64,000 bases of DNA from Nitzschia sp. DOCU1. Taxonomy: Eukaryota; Bacillariophyta; Bacillariophyceae; Bacillariales; Bacillariaceae. Under the pieces are notes generated by a model. It was not told the origin of the DNA. It saw nothing but the letters and a program-made list of their open reading frames with translations, and did not search any database. The first letter of the stretch is position 1. Every line of letters starts with the position of its first letter. The stretch lies in the NCBI GenBank assembly GCA_951394045.1, contig OX595993.1:1116001-1180000 (forward strand). Direction: 5' to 3'. A program made the position numbers and the translations under genes. Below, piece after piece: positions 44,262 through 55,300 of this stretch.

Positions 44262-45378
44262 TGTCGTTCTGTAGAATGCAAATGAAAGGAATAATGAAAG
44301 AAAGACACAACAACAACCCAAGTGCCTCCAAACAAATTCCTCATTGGACGGCGCAATGGTGGTTGAGGATCGGGATTCCCCGTTGCTTTCAGTTCGAATT
44401 TGGATGACGCCGACAACACACATGAAAAATGTGAGCGTGCCAAGCCATGAAGGTAGGTACGGCTTCTTACATACGAGTGACCTAAGCTCGTACCCATATA
44501 GCGGTTTGCAAGTAGGTCACGTCTTTTGTTGGCTGGAAAGTGTTATGCTGTATGATGATGCGGTAGATTGTGACGAGCCATGAGCCGCGACGTACGGTAC
44601 CCCGTTGTAGTTTTGCTCCTATTTTCTTGCGCTTTCGGCGCGACTGCAAGCTCCTATGAAGATTAGTACGTCGGCCTTCTTAAGGTGTTCCTGTATTGCA
44701 CTGACTGTCAGTGCGAGAACCAATAGAGTATAAATATGTAGGATAGAATAGCGTTACTTCTCGCTTCCCTTTATCGCTACTCGAGAGTCGGGGCTGCCGC
44801 CGCTAAGAACACATGCCGTCTGCTGGTACTACGTACAGCGATAATTTTTAAAACAGCTAATCAAAAGAGTCGGCACCAGGAGAACGACCACCAGTCGGTC
44901 TACTATCGATGAACACGCATCTTCAAATAGAGAAAAGGAAAGAATGGTTCCATATTGCTCTATTACTAACTACAGTAGAAACTTAGATGAGAGTTAGTTG
45001 AGAGAAACACCTGCGGTTTCGTAGCAAATTCATCGACTTATTCGACTGTTTCAGGCAATCTCCTCTGTAATGCCGGTACACCGGCCAGACGTGAGGCGAA
45101 GCGATGGCATGCGCGCCGTCTGTCCTTCACCAATGGTGCGGCCGCAATTTCACGCGCGCCCGAAAGATGCGGTTCCGAAAGATCCTTCGCGTCGCCTATC
45201 GGGTGCCTTCGCCGTGGAAGGAGAGTTCTGTATTTGGCCCATGTCAAGCACCGCGAAGAAGAAAGGTCTTTCGCCTTTGTTACTCTGGAAGTGGAAGCGA
45301 TTGACTACAGTAGCATTCAATCTTCATCATCCCCTCCTTTACAATCTCGGAAATATTTCCTAGTGTCCCTTCGGCAAT
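44262..45378. other. Gene-poor divergent spacer
   Basis: About 1.1 kb between the translocator and GDH-like starts. A 97-codon frame at 45070-45363 is basic, lacks domains and overlaps another frame; I do not call it. No repeat or RNA gene recognised. Confidence 0.45.
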
Positions 45379-46952
45379 ATGCTTTCTAGAATTTCCCGTC
45401 CCACGACGTCTACGTTGCGACGTGCCGTCATGCCGACGGCAATTCGCTCGCTGTCCATCCAGGAGCCGAAGAAGTCCCTGTTGACCCATGAAGAGGGTGT
45501 TCATCAGACGATGAAAATTTCGAAATCATGGAGAAACAAGCCGCTCTTCCGTCGTCAGGGTGATGTTCGTTTTAAGACTGGTATGGAGGCTGCCAATCTT
45601 TTGATCCGTGAAGCCCAGCGCCGCGATAGCCACGAAAAGGAGTACATTGACTCGGTGACGGCCACCATGCAGTGCTTGTCGCCCATCTTTGACCGTAATC
45701 CTAAGTATGCCTTTGCTGCCAAAACTTTGATTGAGCCGGAGCGCTTCATTCAGTTCCGTGTGGCTTGGATCGATGACATGGGTGTTAATCGTTTGAATCG
45801 AGGATATCGAGTGCAGTACTCGTCTTCCTTGGGACCATACGCTGGTAGCTTGCACTTTGGCTCGCACATTACCACCAGTGTCGTCCACAGTCTTGGATTC
45901 GACACCATCTTTTCCAACTCCTTGACCGGCATGGGGCATGGTGCCGCCGTTGGAGGGGCTGACTTCAATCCTCTGGACAAGTCAGAGGCTGAGATGCAAC
46001 GATTCTGCCAATCGTACATGACCGAGTTGTCGAAGTATGTTGGTGTTGATCAGGATATCCCATGGATGGGAAGAGGTGTTGGACCCGAGGAAATGGGATT
46101 CATGTACGGTCAGTACAAGCGTGTCACTGGAAGGACTGGAAAGGGGGCCCTTTTTTCGACAGCATTCCAAAAGGTGAGTGCTGATTTGTCATGTAGGACA
46201 GTAGAGGTGCGTTCTGAGAATGACGATATGCTCAATAACTTGTCGTAAATTCCATTCGTTAGGCTCCTGGGTATGGTGTCGCTCATTTCGCCAATGAAAT
46301 GATCAAGGACAAGAGGGATACCTTGGAAGGAAAACGTGTCATGATCATCGGGTCTGGAAAGGTCGCTCAAGGAGTTGCCCGAAAGTTGATTCAGTACGGC
46401 GCCAAGCCCATCACTTTGTCGGATATCAGTGGCCACGTCTATGAACCTGATGGCATCACTGCTGGCAAACTCACCACCATCAACCAAATCAAGGCCGAAC
46501 GCGGTGCCTTGTTGGGACGTTACATTATTAGCTCGACGACGGCTCAGTTCAACACCCCCGAGAATATTTTGGATATTCCTTGCGATATTTGTATCCCCTG
46601 TGGTGCCATGAACGAGATTGACGAGACTGCTGCCAATACTTTGGCTGACAATGGCTGCAAAATGATTGTAGAAGGAGGAAATGGATGTGTGACCCCGGCC
46701 GCCCGAAAGATTCTGAAGAAGCGTGGAATCCAATACGGTCCTCACACCATGACTCTCACTGGACCAGCACTTATGCACAATTTGGGCGACAAGGCATCGG
46801 ACGAGAACTTCAAGGCGGAAGTTTCTCGTGTGTACAATGAGGTCAAGAGTACGGCTACTGAGTTCAACGTTCGAGGAGACTTGTTCGCTGGAGCCAACAT
46901 TGCTGGATTTTTGCGAGTTGCCAATGTCATGATGGTCCATGGAGCTGTGTAA
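45379..46952 (+). CDS. Glutamate-dehydrogenase-like protein lacking active-site residues
   Basis: Two exons, 45379-46173 and 46263-46952 (89-bp intron AAAAG|GTGAGT, GTTAG|GC, phase 0); 494 residues. The N-terminus (MLSRISRPTTSTLRRAVMPT) looks like a mitochondrial pre-sequence. The fold is that of hexameric NADP-type GDH: SLGFDTIFSNSLTG, EMQRFCQSYMTELSKYVG, GVGPEEMGFMYGQYKR, a Rossmann GSGKVA at 295-300, LSDISGHVYEPDG, EGGNGCVTPAA and FAGANIAGFLRVANVM. By eye against clostridial GDH, all four key residues differ: K89 is A155 (GPYAGS), K113 is S179, K125 is V191 (HGAAVGG) and D165 is G231. Glutamate binding and catalysis as known are therefore unlikely. It may have become regulatory, a partner of active GDH or a new enzyme. 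Frames are intact, so it is not a dead gene. Confidence 0.85.
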
Positions 46953-47098
46953 ACAAAACATTTGGAGCTTGTGGCAAGGGCCAAGTGTAACTGTATCAAG
47001 ATAACTAATTTATAACATGGTCCAAGTCTTGTTACTATATGGTTCGGCGTCTCTACCTGTCCTTACCCCGTGACGCACTCCTTGTGTTCGCTTTCTGA

Positions 47099-48026
47099 CT
47101 AGGGTGCATAGTCAAAGTCCGAATACTTGGTTCCATATTTTGCTCGATACGCCGCCACCGCAGGGAGGGCTTCGACGTTGGCATAGACCGCCTTCAACTT
47201 GGGATACGTGTCCAAGCAATCGGTTGGGACCCCGTCCAAAATACCAGCGGTCAACCAATATACCAGTGAGTGAGCACGCAAATCAGCAATGGTAGGACCG
47301 TCTCCTACAAACCATCCACTCTTGCTAGCCTCTAGCCGTGTTTCCAGAATTCTCAAAAACTAAAATGGTCACAAAAGGGCACCAAAAGCAAATGTCAGTG
47401 CAACGACGACGACTACAAAATCACAGTGAAAAAAGTTCAGTCGATACTACGTAGTAGTTTGGTTCCAACCAAACTATACTTACATACGCCACATTTCTAT
47501 GAACTGTAGGATCCATAAGAGTCTTTCGAATTTCCATCTTGTGTTCATCTGACAGAGCTTCCAATTTGTCACTAAAAAACAAACGTTTCGGTCCATACAT
47601 GGTAGCACCCAAAGGTGCGTGAGCTTCTTCAATGGTATCGATAATTTGATCCACCGCCAATGCTTCTAAAGGATCAGTGGGATACAAACCACAGACTTTT
47701 CCGGCAAATCTTAACATGGCATTGCTTTGGTCGACGACATGTTTAGTACCATCATCTTGTAGAATTTCCAGAGTGGGCAATGCCGCTGAAGGCAGAGTGG
47801 ATGCAATAGCTTTAAACTCATCATAGGTAAAAGCCTTGTTAGTAAAGGGGATCTGTAGTATGTAACAACGTACGAACATGTTTGAGGACTGTAATACTGT
47901 GGTACATCACGTAGCGGACTGCATGTCGTCATCATCACAACAACTTACACCCCCTTGAACAAAAGCCAATCGAATAGGTTCGGCACGGCCCAGAATGCCA
48001 AAGTACGATACAATGTATTTTGTCAT
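47099..48026 (-). CDS. Glutathione S-transferase (sigma/mu-like)
   Basis: Three exons: 48026-47949, 47852-47484 and 47359-47099 (introns 96 and 124 bp: GGGGGT|GTAAGT, CTACAG|AT; GCGTAT|GTAAGT, TTTTAG|TT). 235 residues. The joined N-terminus has the thioredoxin-like GST fold: KYIVSYFGILGRAEPIRLAF, in which Tyr after the first strand is the usual glutathione-activating residue, then GGIPFTNK. LPTLEILQDDGT and VVDQSNAMLRFAGK (the SNAI-type glutathione-binding turn) follow. The helical C-terminal domain includes DGPTIADLRAHSLVYWL. Conjugates glutathione to electrophiles or reduces peroxides, in the cytosol. It is divergent from ATG6. Confidence 0.88.
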
Positions 48027-48405
48027 GGCGTCGTCTCGTCAAGGAAAATAATAATTGCTTTATTATTTGCGCAAAACAACAGGAGGATTTGTGTGTTGAA
48101 AACTGTTGTGATGAAATGTGGGTGGAGCTACTTTGGATGCTCGTTCATCTCGGCGATGACCAGCATCGAAGATCTTCTTCGTCGTGGCAAGAACAGTGAC
48201 GCACTCCGACGATTTTCGACTAAATTGACCGGAGGGTAAAAAGGAAGAGCTCGAGCTAGTCGGACGCAGAACAAAAACCGCGAGGGTTCTCGAAAGCTGT
48301 GATGGCGAGACGCGGCGACGTGATCTTCTTCGACAATGATGATCACTGTCGCCACCACTGTACTTTTGTTGGAGGATCAACGGCAAGATATAGTAAAGAA
48401 CCATC
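48027..48405. other. Divergent promoter region, GST / ATG6
   Basis: 380 bp between the two start codons on opposite strands. No motif stands out. Confidence 0.4.
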
Positions 48406-49692
48406 ATGGAAGGAGAAGAAGATGAAACGATTGCTCCCTTGTGTACTTGCGGGCAATTTCATAGCTTTGATAGTGGTACAAATTCGAAACCATCGGGATT
48501 TTCCACGTCTCGAAAACCGTCCAACGCTTCCTGGCTCGAGTCTTCCTTTGTGCATTTGATTGCACCTCGACGACGACCCCTTCACTTGTCATCGTCACCA
48601 TCCAATAACAAGATATCATCACAGCCATATCATTCTCAACATGGTTTCCTGGAACAACATCAGCATATTGAACAAATGCTACAAGTCGTAACTTCCTCCT
48701 CCGGCTCGCCTTGTCAGGATATCGACATTTCCTTGTGTTCCGACTGCACGGACCGCGTGGCAGCAGCATTGGAAGCCGATACACAACGACTTTATGCCGA
48801 AGTGAACGCTTACCAGGATGCCGTGTCCGATGCCAAGCAGCGTACAAGAACGTTTGAAGCCATGTCCAAAGTTAGTTTATATGAGGCGGAACGGGCCTAC
48901 CAAGATGAAATTGCCATTTTGCAGCAAGAAGTGCAAGCGCGAGAAGCAGAGCTAGCGCATTTGACACTGTTGTACAAGGAACAATTAGAAATTACAGAGG
49001 AACTGGGCATGTTTGCGGATCAGATTCAACAAGATCATAACTCATTGGAGTTGCTGTCCAAATCCTTTGACGATTCCGCCAAGCTCTTGTCGAAAACATT
49101 TGCCAAGGTTCAGACAGAAGTAGACCAGTTGTCGATTGTGCGATTGCCTCTTTCTTTGTTTGATTTGCAAGTCGATGAACGCGGTCTTCGATATCCATTG
49201 ATCAATCAATTGAGACTAGCGTTTCGACCCAAGGGCGATGCTTCGGAAAGTGAAATTCGAGCGGCTTGGTCACAAGCGACACAGCTACTTTTGATTCTTG
49301 GTACTCTATTGCAGTATCCATCGTCCGAGTGGAAACTAGTGCCACTCGCAGACTGCGCCAAGCTCATTTACCGAAAAGAGATCTTTAATTTGAAACCTGG
49401 AGACTGCCGCAGTCTCATGGCCTGGAATGCTTTGTTGGATCAAGTGATTCGACACGCCAAGACTATTTTTGCTACGCAACAACAAAATGACAAGATTGCG
49501 ATCAAGTCACCTCCCTTTCCGTCATCTCCCAGTTCGATCGGAAACACCGAGTTGGCACGTTTAGATCGAACCGATCATGTGAGCTGGTCACAAGTGATTC
49601 ATCGCATGGCGTCCAATTTATTGTGGCTTTCGGAACGAGTATCGGAACTGGCGGCCTTGCAAGTCAGCACATTGGCGCACAGTGTTGTGTAG
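48406..49692 (+). CDS. ATG6: Autophagy protein ATG6 / Beclin-1
   Basis: A 428-residue single-exon protein from ATG 48406 (ATCATGG). Beclin is the scaffold of the class III PI3-kinase complex (VPS34-VPS15) that starts autophagosomes and sorts vacuolar traffic. Layout fits: a disordered N-terminus with a Cys pair (LCTCGQF); LCSDCTDRVAAALEAD, the conserved entry to the coiled coil; coiled coil about 120-235 (EIAILQQEVQAREAELAHL); then the BARA/ECD domain with LFDLQVDERGLRYPLINQLR and IRAAWSQATQLLLILGTLL, followed by YPSSEWKLVPLADCAKLI. The membrane-binding aromatic finger region is not obvious. Slightly shorter than animal Beclin-1. Confidence 0.85.
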   Translation: MEGEEDETIAPLCTCGQFHSFDSGTNSKPSGFSTSRKPSNASWLESSFVHLIAPRRRPLHLSSSPSNNKISSQPYHSQHGFLEQHQHIEQMLQVVTSSSGSPCQDIDISLCSDCTDRVAAALEADTQRLYAEVNAYQDAVSDAKQRTRTFEAMSKVSLYEAERAYQDEIAILQQEVQAREAELAHLTLLYKEQLEITEELGMFADQIQQDHNSLELLSKSFDDSAKLLSKTFAKVQTEVDQLSIVRLPLSLFDLQVDERGLRYPLINQLRLAFRPKGDASESEIRAAWSQATQLLLILGTLLQYPSSEWKLVPLADCAKLIYRKEIFNLKPGDCRSLMAWNALLDQVIRHAKTIFATQQQNDKIAIKSPPFPSSPSSIGNTELARLDRTDHVSWSQVIHRMASNLLWLSERVSELAALQVSTLAHSVV

Positions 49693-49881
49693 TGTCTCAT
49701 TGTCAATAAACTTGAGGCGATTGGTGGAATGCCTTGACCATGGTTCCTTCTACCGGTACCGGTAGCTGGCCGGTTCAACCTACATACATGGTACAAATAT
49801 ACCCATCCTATCTACCATACTATACCAATAAAAAGTACAGACAACTTCTAATGTTATGCAATTGAAGACAGATGATACTCT

Positions 49882-50523
49882 CTAATAGATATTCGCTTCA
49901 ATGAGACCTTGGGTGGCATACGTTCGATACAGGGCTTGCACTTCGTGGTAATCTTGAAGCAAGGAGGATAGGGTTCCAAACATGGCAGAGAATTCTTCCT
50001 CTTCGTTTGAGTAAGATCTCTCTTCGGAAGAACTTTCTCTGTTTGCAATTCGACTATTCGGCATCGCTGGAGCCAATGGCAGTCGCCATTTCTTGTTGGC
50101 CGGGATGCCTTCATATTCATAAGTAGGGGCGGCTTTGTATATTGAGAGATCTTCGAATGAGTTGATTTCGGCAGTGACAGGAAACTTAAAAGGCGTATTC
50201 GAGTATATTCTCTCAATCCAGCTGCAGTGACAAGTTCTCGTGTTGGATTTTCGTTTGCACCCCCTGCAGCGATATCGCCGCTTGCCCGAGGCGGCTTCTT
50301 TCGTCTTGTGCGCCTTGACCGATGAATATGGTCTGGAACGAGACCGCTTTCTACAAGCGAGAGAGGAGACAGCGATTCCTTCCGTGTCTGCTATGTATCC
50401 AGTAGAAGAAATAATGGAAGAGTCGTCCAAAGCCGAGTCCAAACTTGTGACTCGAATCGGCTCGACCGAGCCTCCTTGGACTCCCGTCGGCTTGTTCTTC
50501 CATTGATTGTATCCTTCGTTCAT
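49882..50523 (-). CDS. Unknown protein with a small Cys cluster
   Basis: A 213-residue single-exon frame from ATG 50523. I do not recognise it. An Arg/Lys-rich stretch at 58-83 precedes CRGC and CHC (Cys 86, 89, 98, 100) in RYRCRGCKRKSNTRTCHCSW, which could bind one zinc. The C-terminal third is acidic (SSEERSYSNEEEEF) and ends in an amphipathic helix (SSLLQDYHEVQALYRTYA). The basic patch plus Cys cluster could suit nucleic-acid binding, but this is a guess. It is convergent with ATG6. Confidence 0.5.
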   Translation of the reverse strand: MNEGYNQWKNKPTGVQGGSVEPIRVTSLDSALDDSSIISSTGYIADTEGIAVSSLACRKRSRSRPYSSVKAHKTKEAASGKRRYRCRGCKRKSNTRTCHCSWIERIYSNTPFKFPVTAEINSFEDLSIYKAAPTYEYEGIPANKKWRLPLAPAMPNSRIANRESSSEERSYSNEEEEFSAMFGTLSSLLQDYHEVQALYRTYATQGLIEANIY

Positions 50524-52316
50524 TGTTATAAGGGGCTGATTTCTGATTAGCTGTCGGTCCGAATGTTAAAAAGAAGTTAGTGTTTCTGGCAGCAAGAGGA
50601 AACTACCGTATGTGAAGAAGATGCTGTTCGACACAGTTGTTGAGAATGAATTAAAAGCGGGGGGAAGGAACACGGCAAAAATTCCCATGCATCTCCCATG
50701 TTCTCGGTAATACCGGTAGCTTAATTATGCCAATGATTGATTGAGAACACGTGATTGTTGGGGATTGGACCAAGTGCGACAGAGAGAAAGGAGTATCATA
50801 CGAAATGATACATAGGGAAACGTAATCATGGTAATGCACTATAATGTGCCTTTTTTTATTCTCTGCATTTCTCCATTCTACGCCCTTCGGACACATATTG
50901 ATTTAATTCTGACGCACTCATGCCATTCATTTAATGAAACACGGTACTTCAAGGGGACAAACTGACGTGGGGTCGATTGACGCTGATGATGATGCACCGG
51001 TCGAACAGCTGATCCTTTATTAACAAAATTATCATGCGTACCGGTACGTCCGCGATATATAAAACAGTCTGACGTCCTTTCGAGTTAGTACTTCAACGTC
51101 TGTGAAAGCCGTTGTGTGCGTCCGAAACGCTTCAAGTACCGGAATGCCAAAGAAATACGTGCTTCCATCCGCAACCAGTGTCGGCCAAATTTACTGTTTC
51201 CAGCTACCGGTAGCCGATGTAGCTTCTATTTACTACCGGTAGTAGAGCACGAAGAACTATAGTACAAAAGCGGAGCGAACCAAAACCAGCACGATGAGCG
51301 AATCGGTGGTCATGATGCTCGGTTCCGTCGTTCTTGGATGCTAGTACTTTCCTGCAATTGTCGGCCCAGCCCTCGAGTTCCTGCTTCTCGGGTGGTAGTA
51401 GTATGTTTCGAGCCAGGTTTCTTGGGCGGAACCTTTTCGCCTGCTCTTCGTGTTGAAGCAAGAAGCCCGAAGTTTGAGGATCAGGCACCAGGAGCAGTTG
51501 TTGTTCTTCTGCTGGCCTACCTGCTGATTCTTGATGCAAACCTAGTAATGCGGCTGCTTTCCCGTACCTGGTAGCACTACTCATACTATAGTGTCCTATT
51601 GGAGGCTGCTGCTGACAGCAGCAGCACCCGCCACCAGCAGGGGCTTTTCTTGTTGTTGCTTGTAGTAGTACTAGTAGTCGTACCTAGATACTAGTACTAC
51701 TACTAATACCTATGCTGCTTGTGGTGCCGGTGTTACTACTAGCATGAGTGCTGGTAGTACTTCCTCCTCCGTCTTCATGCTGGCAGACATATCTACTAGA
51801 GCTCAAGCAAGATGCGAGGAAGTATATCGGCTTGTGGGATCCTATGCAGTAGCCAAGTCTATTTTGTTGTTAGGATTTGCTATGATGGCTGTCCTCAAGA
51901 GTACTGCGTACTACCATCAGCAGCCGCAGCACAGCGAATGTGCGGATCGAAAACGAAATTGAATTGACGTGGCTAAGTAAATATAATTTTACCATATAAT
52001 TTCGTCGCATGCGGAAATAGAGTTATTAAAGTACGTATATACTCGAAATTGACAGGCTTTGTAGGCGACACGACTGCGCAGGCCTCACTTCCGAATCCCT
52101 CAAGGCGCGCGTCGTAGCCAATTTTGGTGCAACCGTGTCTTGATTTCTCGTTTACCTTCGTTCTTGGTGGCATCAAGTCACCTCTATTGGAAATTCATCA
52201 TCTATTCAACGTTGATGGGGCTATCTTAAGAGCTGACAAGGGCCAAAACCAGTTTATGAAATTTCTCTTAGAGCGTCTGGCAGAGAGATAATAAAAAAGC
52301 AGCTATTTTGTACACG
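50524..52316. other. Gene-poor 1.8-kb region rich in ACCGGT palindromes and CTAG/AGTAC repeats
   Basis: ACCGGT palindromes occur near 50711, 51041, 51207 and 51234. From about 51600 to 51760 the sequence is dense in CTAGTA, TAGTAC and CAGCAG words. Two frames of 72-78 codons (51338-51574 and 51744-51962, plus strand) have no recognisable domain. The second has one hydrophobic segment (VAKSILLLGFAMMAVL), but it starts inside the repeat-rich part. I do not call either as a gene. Confidence 0.5.
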
Positions 52317-55300
52317 ATGGGGCTCATGGATTCCGACTCTGATGATTCATCGTCGTACTCGTCGTCGAGTGACGATGCCGAGGCGATGAAAGCATATTTG
52401 CAGGCGATTTCTCCCAAGAATTCCCCGGTTCCTGCCGCAAAGGCTCCCGCTCCTGCACCGGCTCCAAAACCTACATTTGACAATCTATTCTCAAAAGCTG
52501 GCCTTGATAGCGACGATGATACCTCTCAGCCATCTCGTACTAGCACTTCAGGATCTTCTGAATCGAAGGAGTTGCCCACCGCCAAAAGACCGCCGTCACC
52601 AAAGCCACCTGCAGGGGCAAAATTAGCTCCTCCGTTAGCGGCCTTTCGATCCAGCCTTGGATCCGGCGATTCAGACTCCGAAACGACGGACTCGTCAAAT
52701 ACACCACCAAAGCATGAGTCAATTGCCAAGGGATTTTCCAATTTCATGCAGGAGCATAAAACAAACTCAGATAGCGGTTCAGACGGGTCAGAAACACGTT
52801 CAAGGGGATCTTCAAAAACTGAATCAGCTGCAGAACGATCACCACAGGGTCGCTCTGCTGCCGCCGAGGAAAACTCCGTCAGCTCGAGATCATCAAGATC
52901 CGATGGCACCGAATCAAGAAGCAACAGTGAAGACCGCGCAGACTTGCCTCCAGAAAAAGAAGACGAGAAGAGTCACCAAAGCTCGCATAGTCGTGGTTCA
53001 TCGAGGTCAAGGAGTCGTCGAAGTGCGGCATCAGACGATAGCGGTTCTGGATCTGCGTCCAGGCGGAGTGGAGAAAGTGACAGGAGTCCTCGTAGCAGAG
53101 GATCGTCGCGTACATCTAGTAGCAGATCTCAGAGTCATCACGACGATGATGATTCAAAAAGTAACAGGAGCTCGCGCAGTGGGGGATCTTCTCGAACTCC
53201 TAGCCAAACGCGCAGCCAACGAAGCTCATCGTCCCATGACAGGTCGTCCCAAAAATCCGGTCATTCGAAATCCACAGGGAGAAGTTGGAGTGAGGGTTCT
53301 GCCAGCCATGGAAATCGCGCTTCTCCAAATGCGTCCATTGATGCTGGGTCGCGTTCCGAATCTGGGCGTTCCGCAGGATCAAGGTCGGGCTCAAGTCATA
53401 CTGGCGATTCGAGGTCGGCGCCGTCGAAAGCATCGGGGAAACCGAGCGACGGATCGCAATCTCACGCGAGCGCGGGGTCTGGCTCGGGGCATTCCAAGCC
53501 AAAGCAGTCTGCAGATAATTCACATGGTAGTTCTGCCTCCAGTGCACAGTCGGCGCATTCCAAAACGAAGCCCCAAAATGCTGATGTTGAATCACGAAAG
53601 AGTTCCGGGTCTGAGTCGGGAAAGCGCTCGTCATCATCGCCAAAGTCGAAAGACCCTTCACCTGTCGACAAATCGCCACAAAATAGCAAAGGCGCATCTG
53701 CTTTCTCCGATAAAGGTGCATCTCCACAAGGGCTACAAGCAAAAACAGCTGAAGAATCCGATCACCCGCCTAATAGCCCTGGTGCTGAATCAAAGTCGTC
53801 GTCACAATTAAAGGATGACAGGGCCAAAGAAGACGCATCTAAGAATCAGCCCCCCAGAACCAGTATCCTACAAAGACTTGAAGAAAGACGCAGGGCTTTG
53901 CAAAATCAAGCTACCCCTCGGTCGCAGGGCTCCGGTAGCGATAAGGCGGAAGGCAAAAGCAAGGACGGGCAATTGGACGGAACAGCTCCAACTGATTCAA
54001 TGTCCTCGGATAATGTTCAGATCGTGGACACGCCTCGGTTTCTGGAATTGGGTGGCGAGATAACGGAGGCAGCCAAACGCAAGGATGACGAACAGGACGT
54101 AGCCGCTCCGAAAGAGCCAAGCTATTTGGATAAGGTTCAGGTGACGGACAAGAGCCGACCACTCATAGCGAATTCACAACACAAAGATGTTGGAGATGAG
54201 CGTAGCAGCAAACTGGATTCTCAGTCCGAAGATTATGATCCGAGAAGTAACGATGCAGAGAAGTGGAAAGCTCTGGTGAGACGATCTGCGATAGGTAGCG
54301 CGTCGGACTTGAAAGTTTCCACACTTCTACCAAACCCAAAATCCGACAGTAGCGAAGAAAACGAGAAGATTAAGCAACCCGAATCGAAAGAGATCGACAC
54401 CCGTGGCCAGACGATCAAAGCAGAACAGGACACCAGCTTCCTAGATGCGAAGGATGGAAAGGGGTGGATGCCACCAGCCCTTACTACGTTGGGGGAGAAT
54501 AAATACTCACCTGACCGCCTGCCTGAGGATAAATTTGATCCTCCAATAAAAGAGGCAGCATTGTTGGCTGACGAGTGGGCTTCTCCACCGAAAGAGAGAC
54601 CAGCAAACGGTGGCACGGCAGTTACTAAAACCGTAGCGCAGCCTTTCAACCCGCCTGTTGTTGAGATCGAAGTTTCCCCGCCCCCAGAAGACGAATCAAG
54701 TCTCGGTTCCATGGGTTTCCTCTTTCCAAAGGTGACGGCGGAAACCGCAAAAAATGTTCCTGGCACCGTAAGAGCACCAGAGAAGAGGGAGCCCCAACTT
54801 GTCACCCACCGTTTGAAACCGACTGTTGGTGGCATAGACTATGAGTATTACAAGTCATGGATTCTACCAGGCACGCGACCACCACAGCCTAAGCAAATTC
54901 ATGTTGATGAAGTTAATCGGGAAGACCCACCAGGAACAACCACTGTTTTCAAACCACATCGTGTTGTGGTAGATCCCCGATTTCTCAATCGCACTCCAAG
55001 ACAGGAGCCACCCCCTCAAGTGCTTGCACAAATCGTGGAAGTTTCGCCTGAAAACGTCCCGTCGGAGACCTGGGCCCCGACTTTGCCGACCTACACTCCG
55101 GCTCCAAAAACAGGCGATGAGTGGGAGACATGGCGGCGGGCGAGAATGGATGCATCGAAAGAAAAATCGCCAGGGAGCTCAAAGAAATCAGTACGAAGCG
55201 ACAATTCTTTGGGGTCTGACTGGGGTCCTCCGCGAAAGCCCAATAGGTCGAAACGTGACTCCAGTTCTGGAGGAGGCAGTAGTAGCTCGGGAAGCAAATG

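Noticed and set aside
45070..45363. 97-codon frame before the GDH-like gene
   Set aside because: No domain, overlaps a second frame, ends just before the GDH start; probably leader sequence.
46110..46961. 283-codon minus-strand frame opposite the GDH-like gene
   Set aside because: It mirrors the GDH exons and intron; composition is that of an antisense shadow and no domain is seen.
51744..51962. 72-codon plus-strand frame with one hydrophobic segment
   Set aside because: Begins in AGTAC/CTAG low-complexity sequence and shows no recognisable signal; kept only as a note in the spacer entry.
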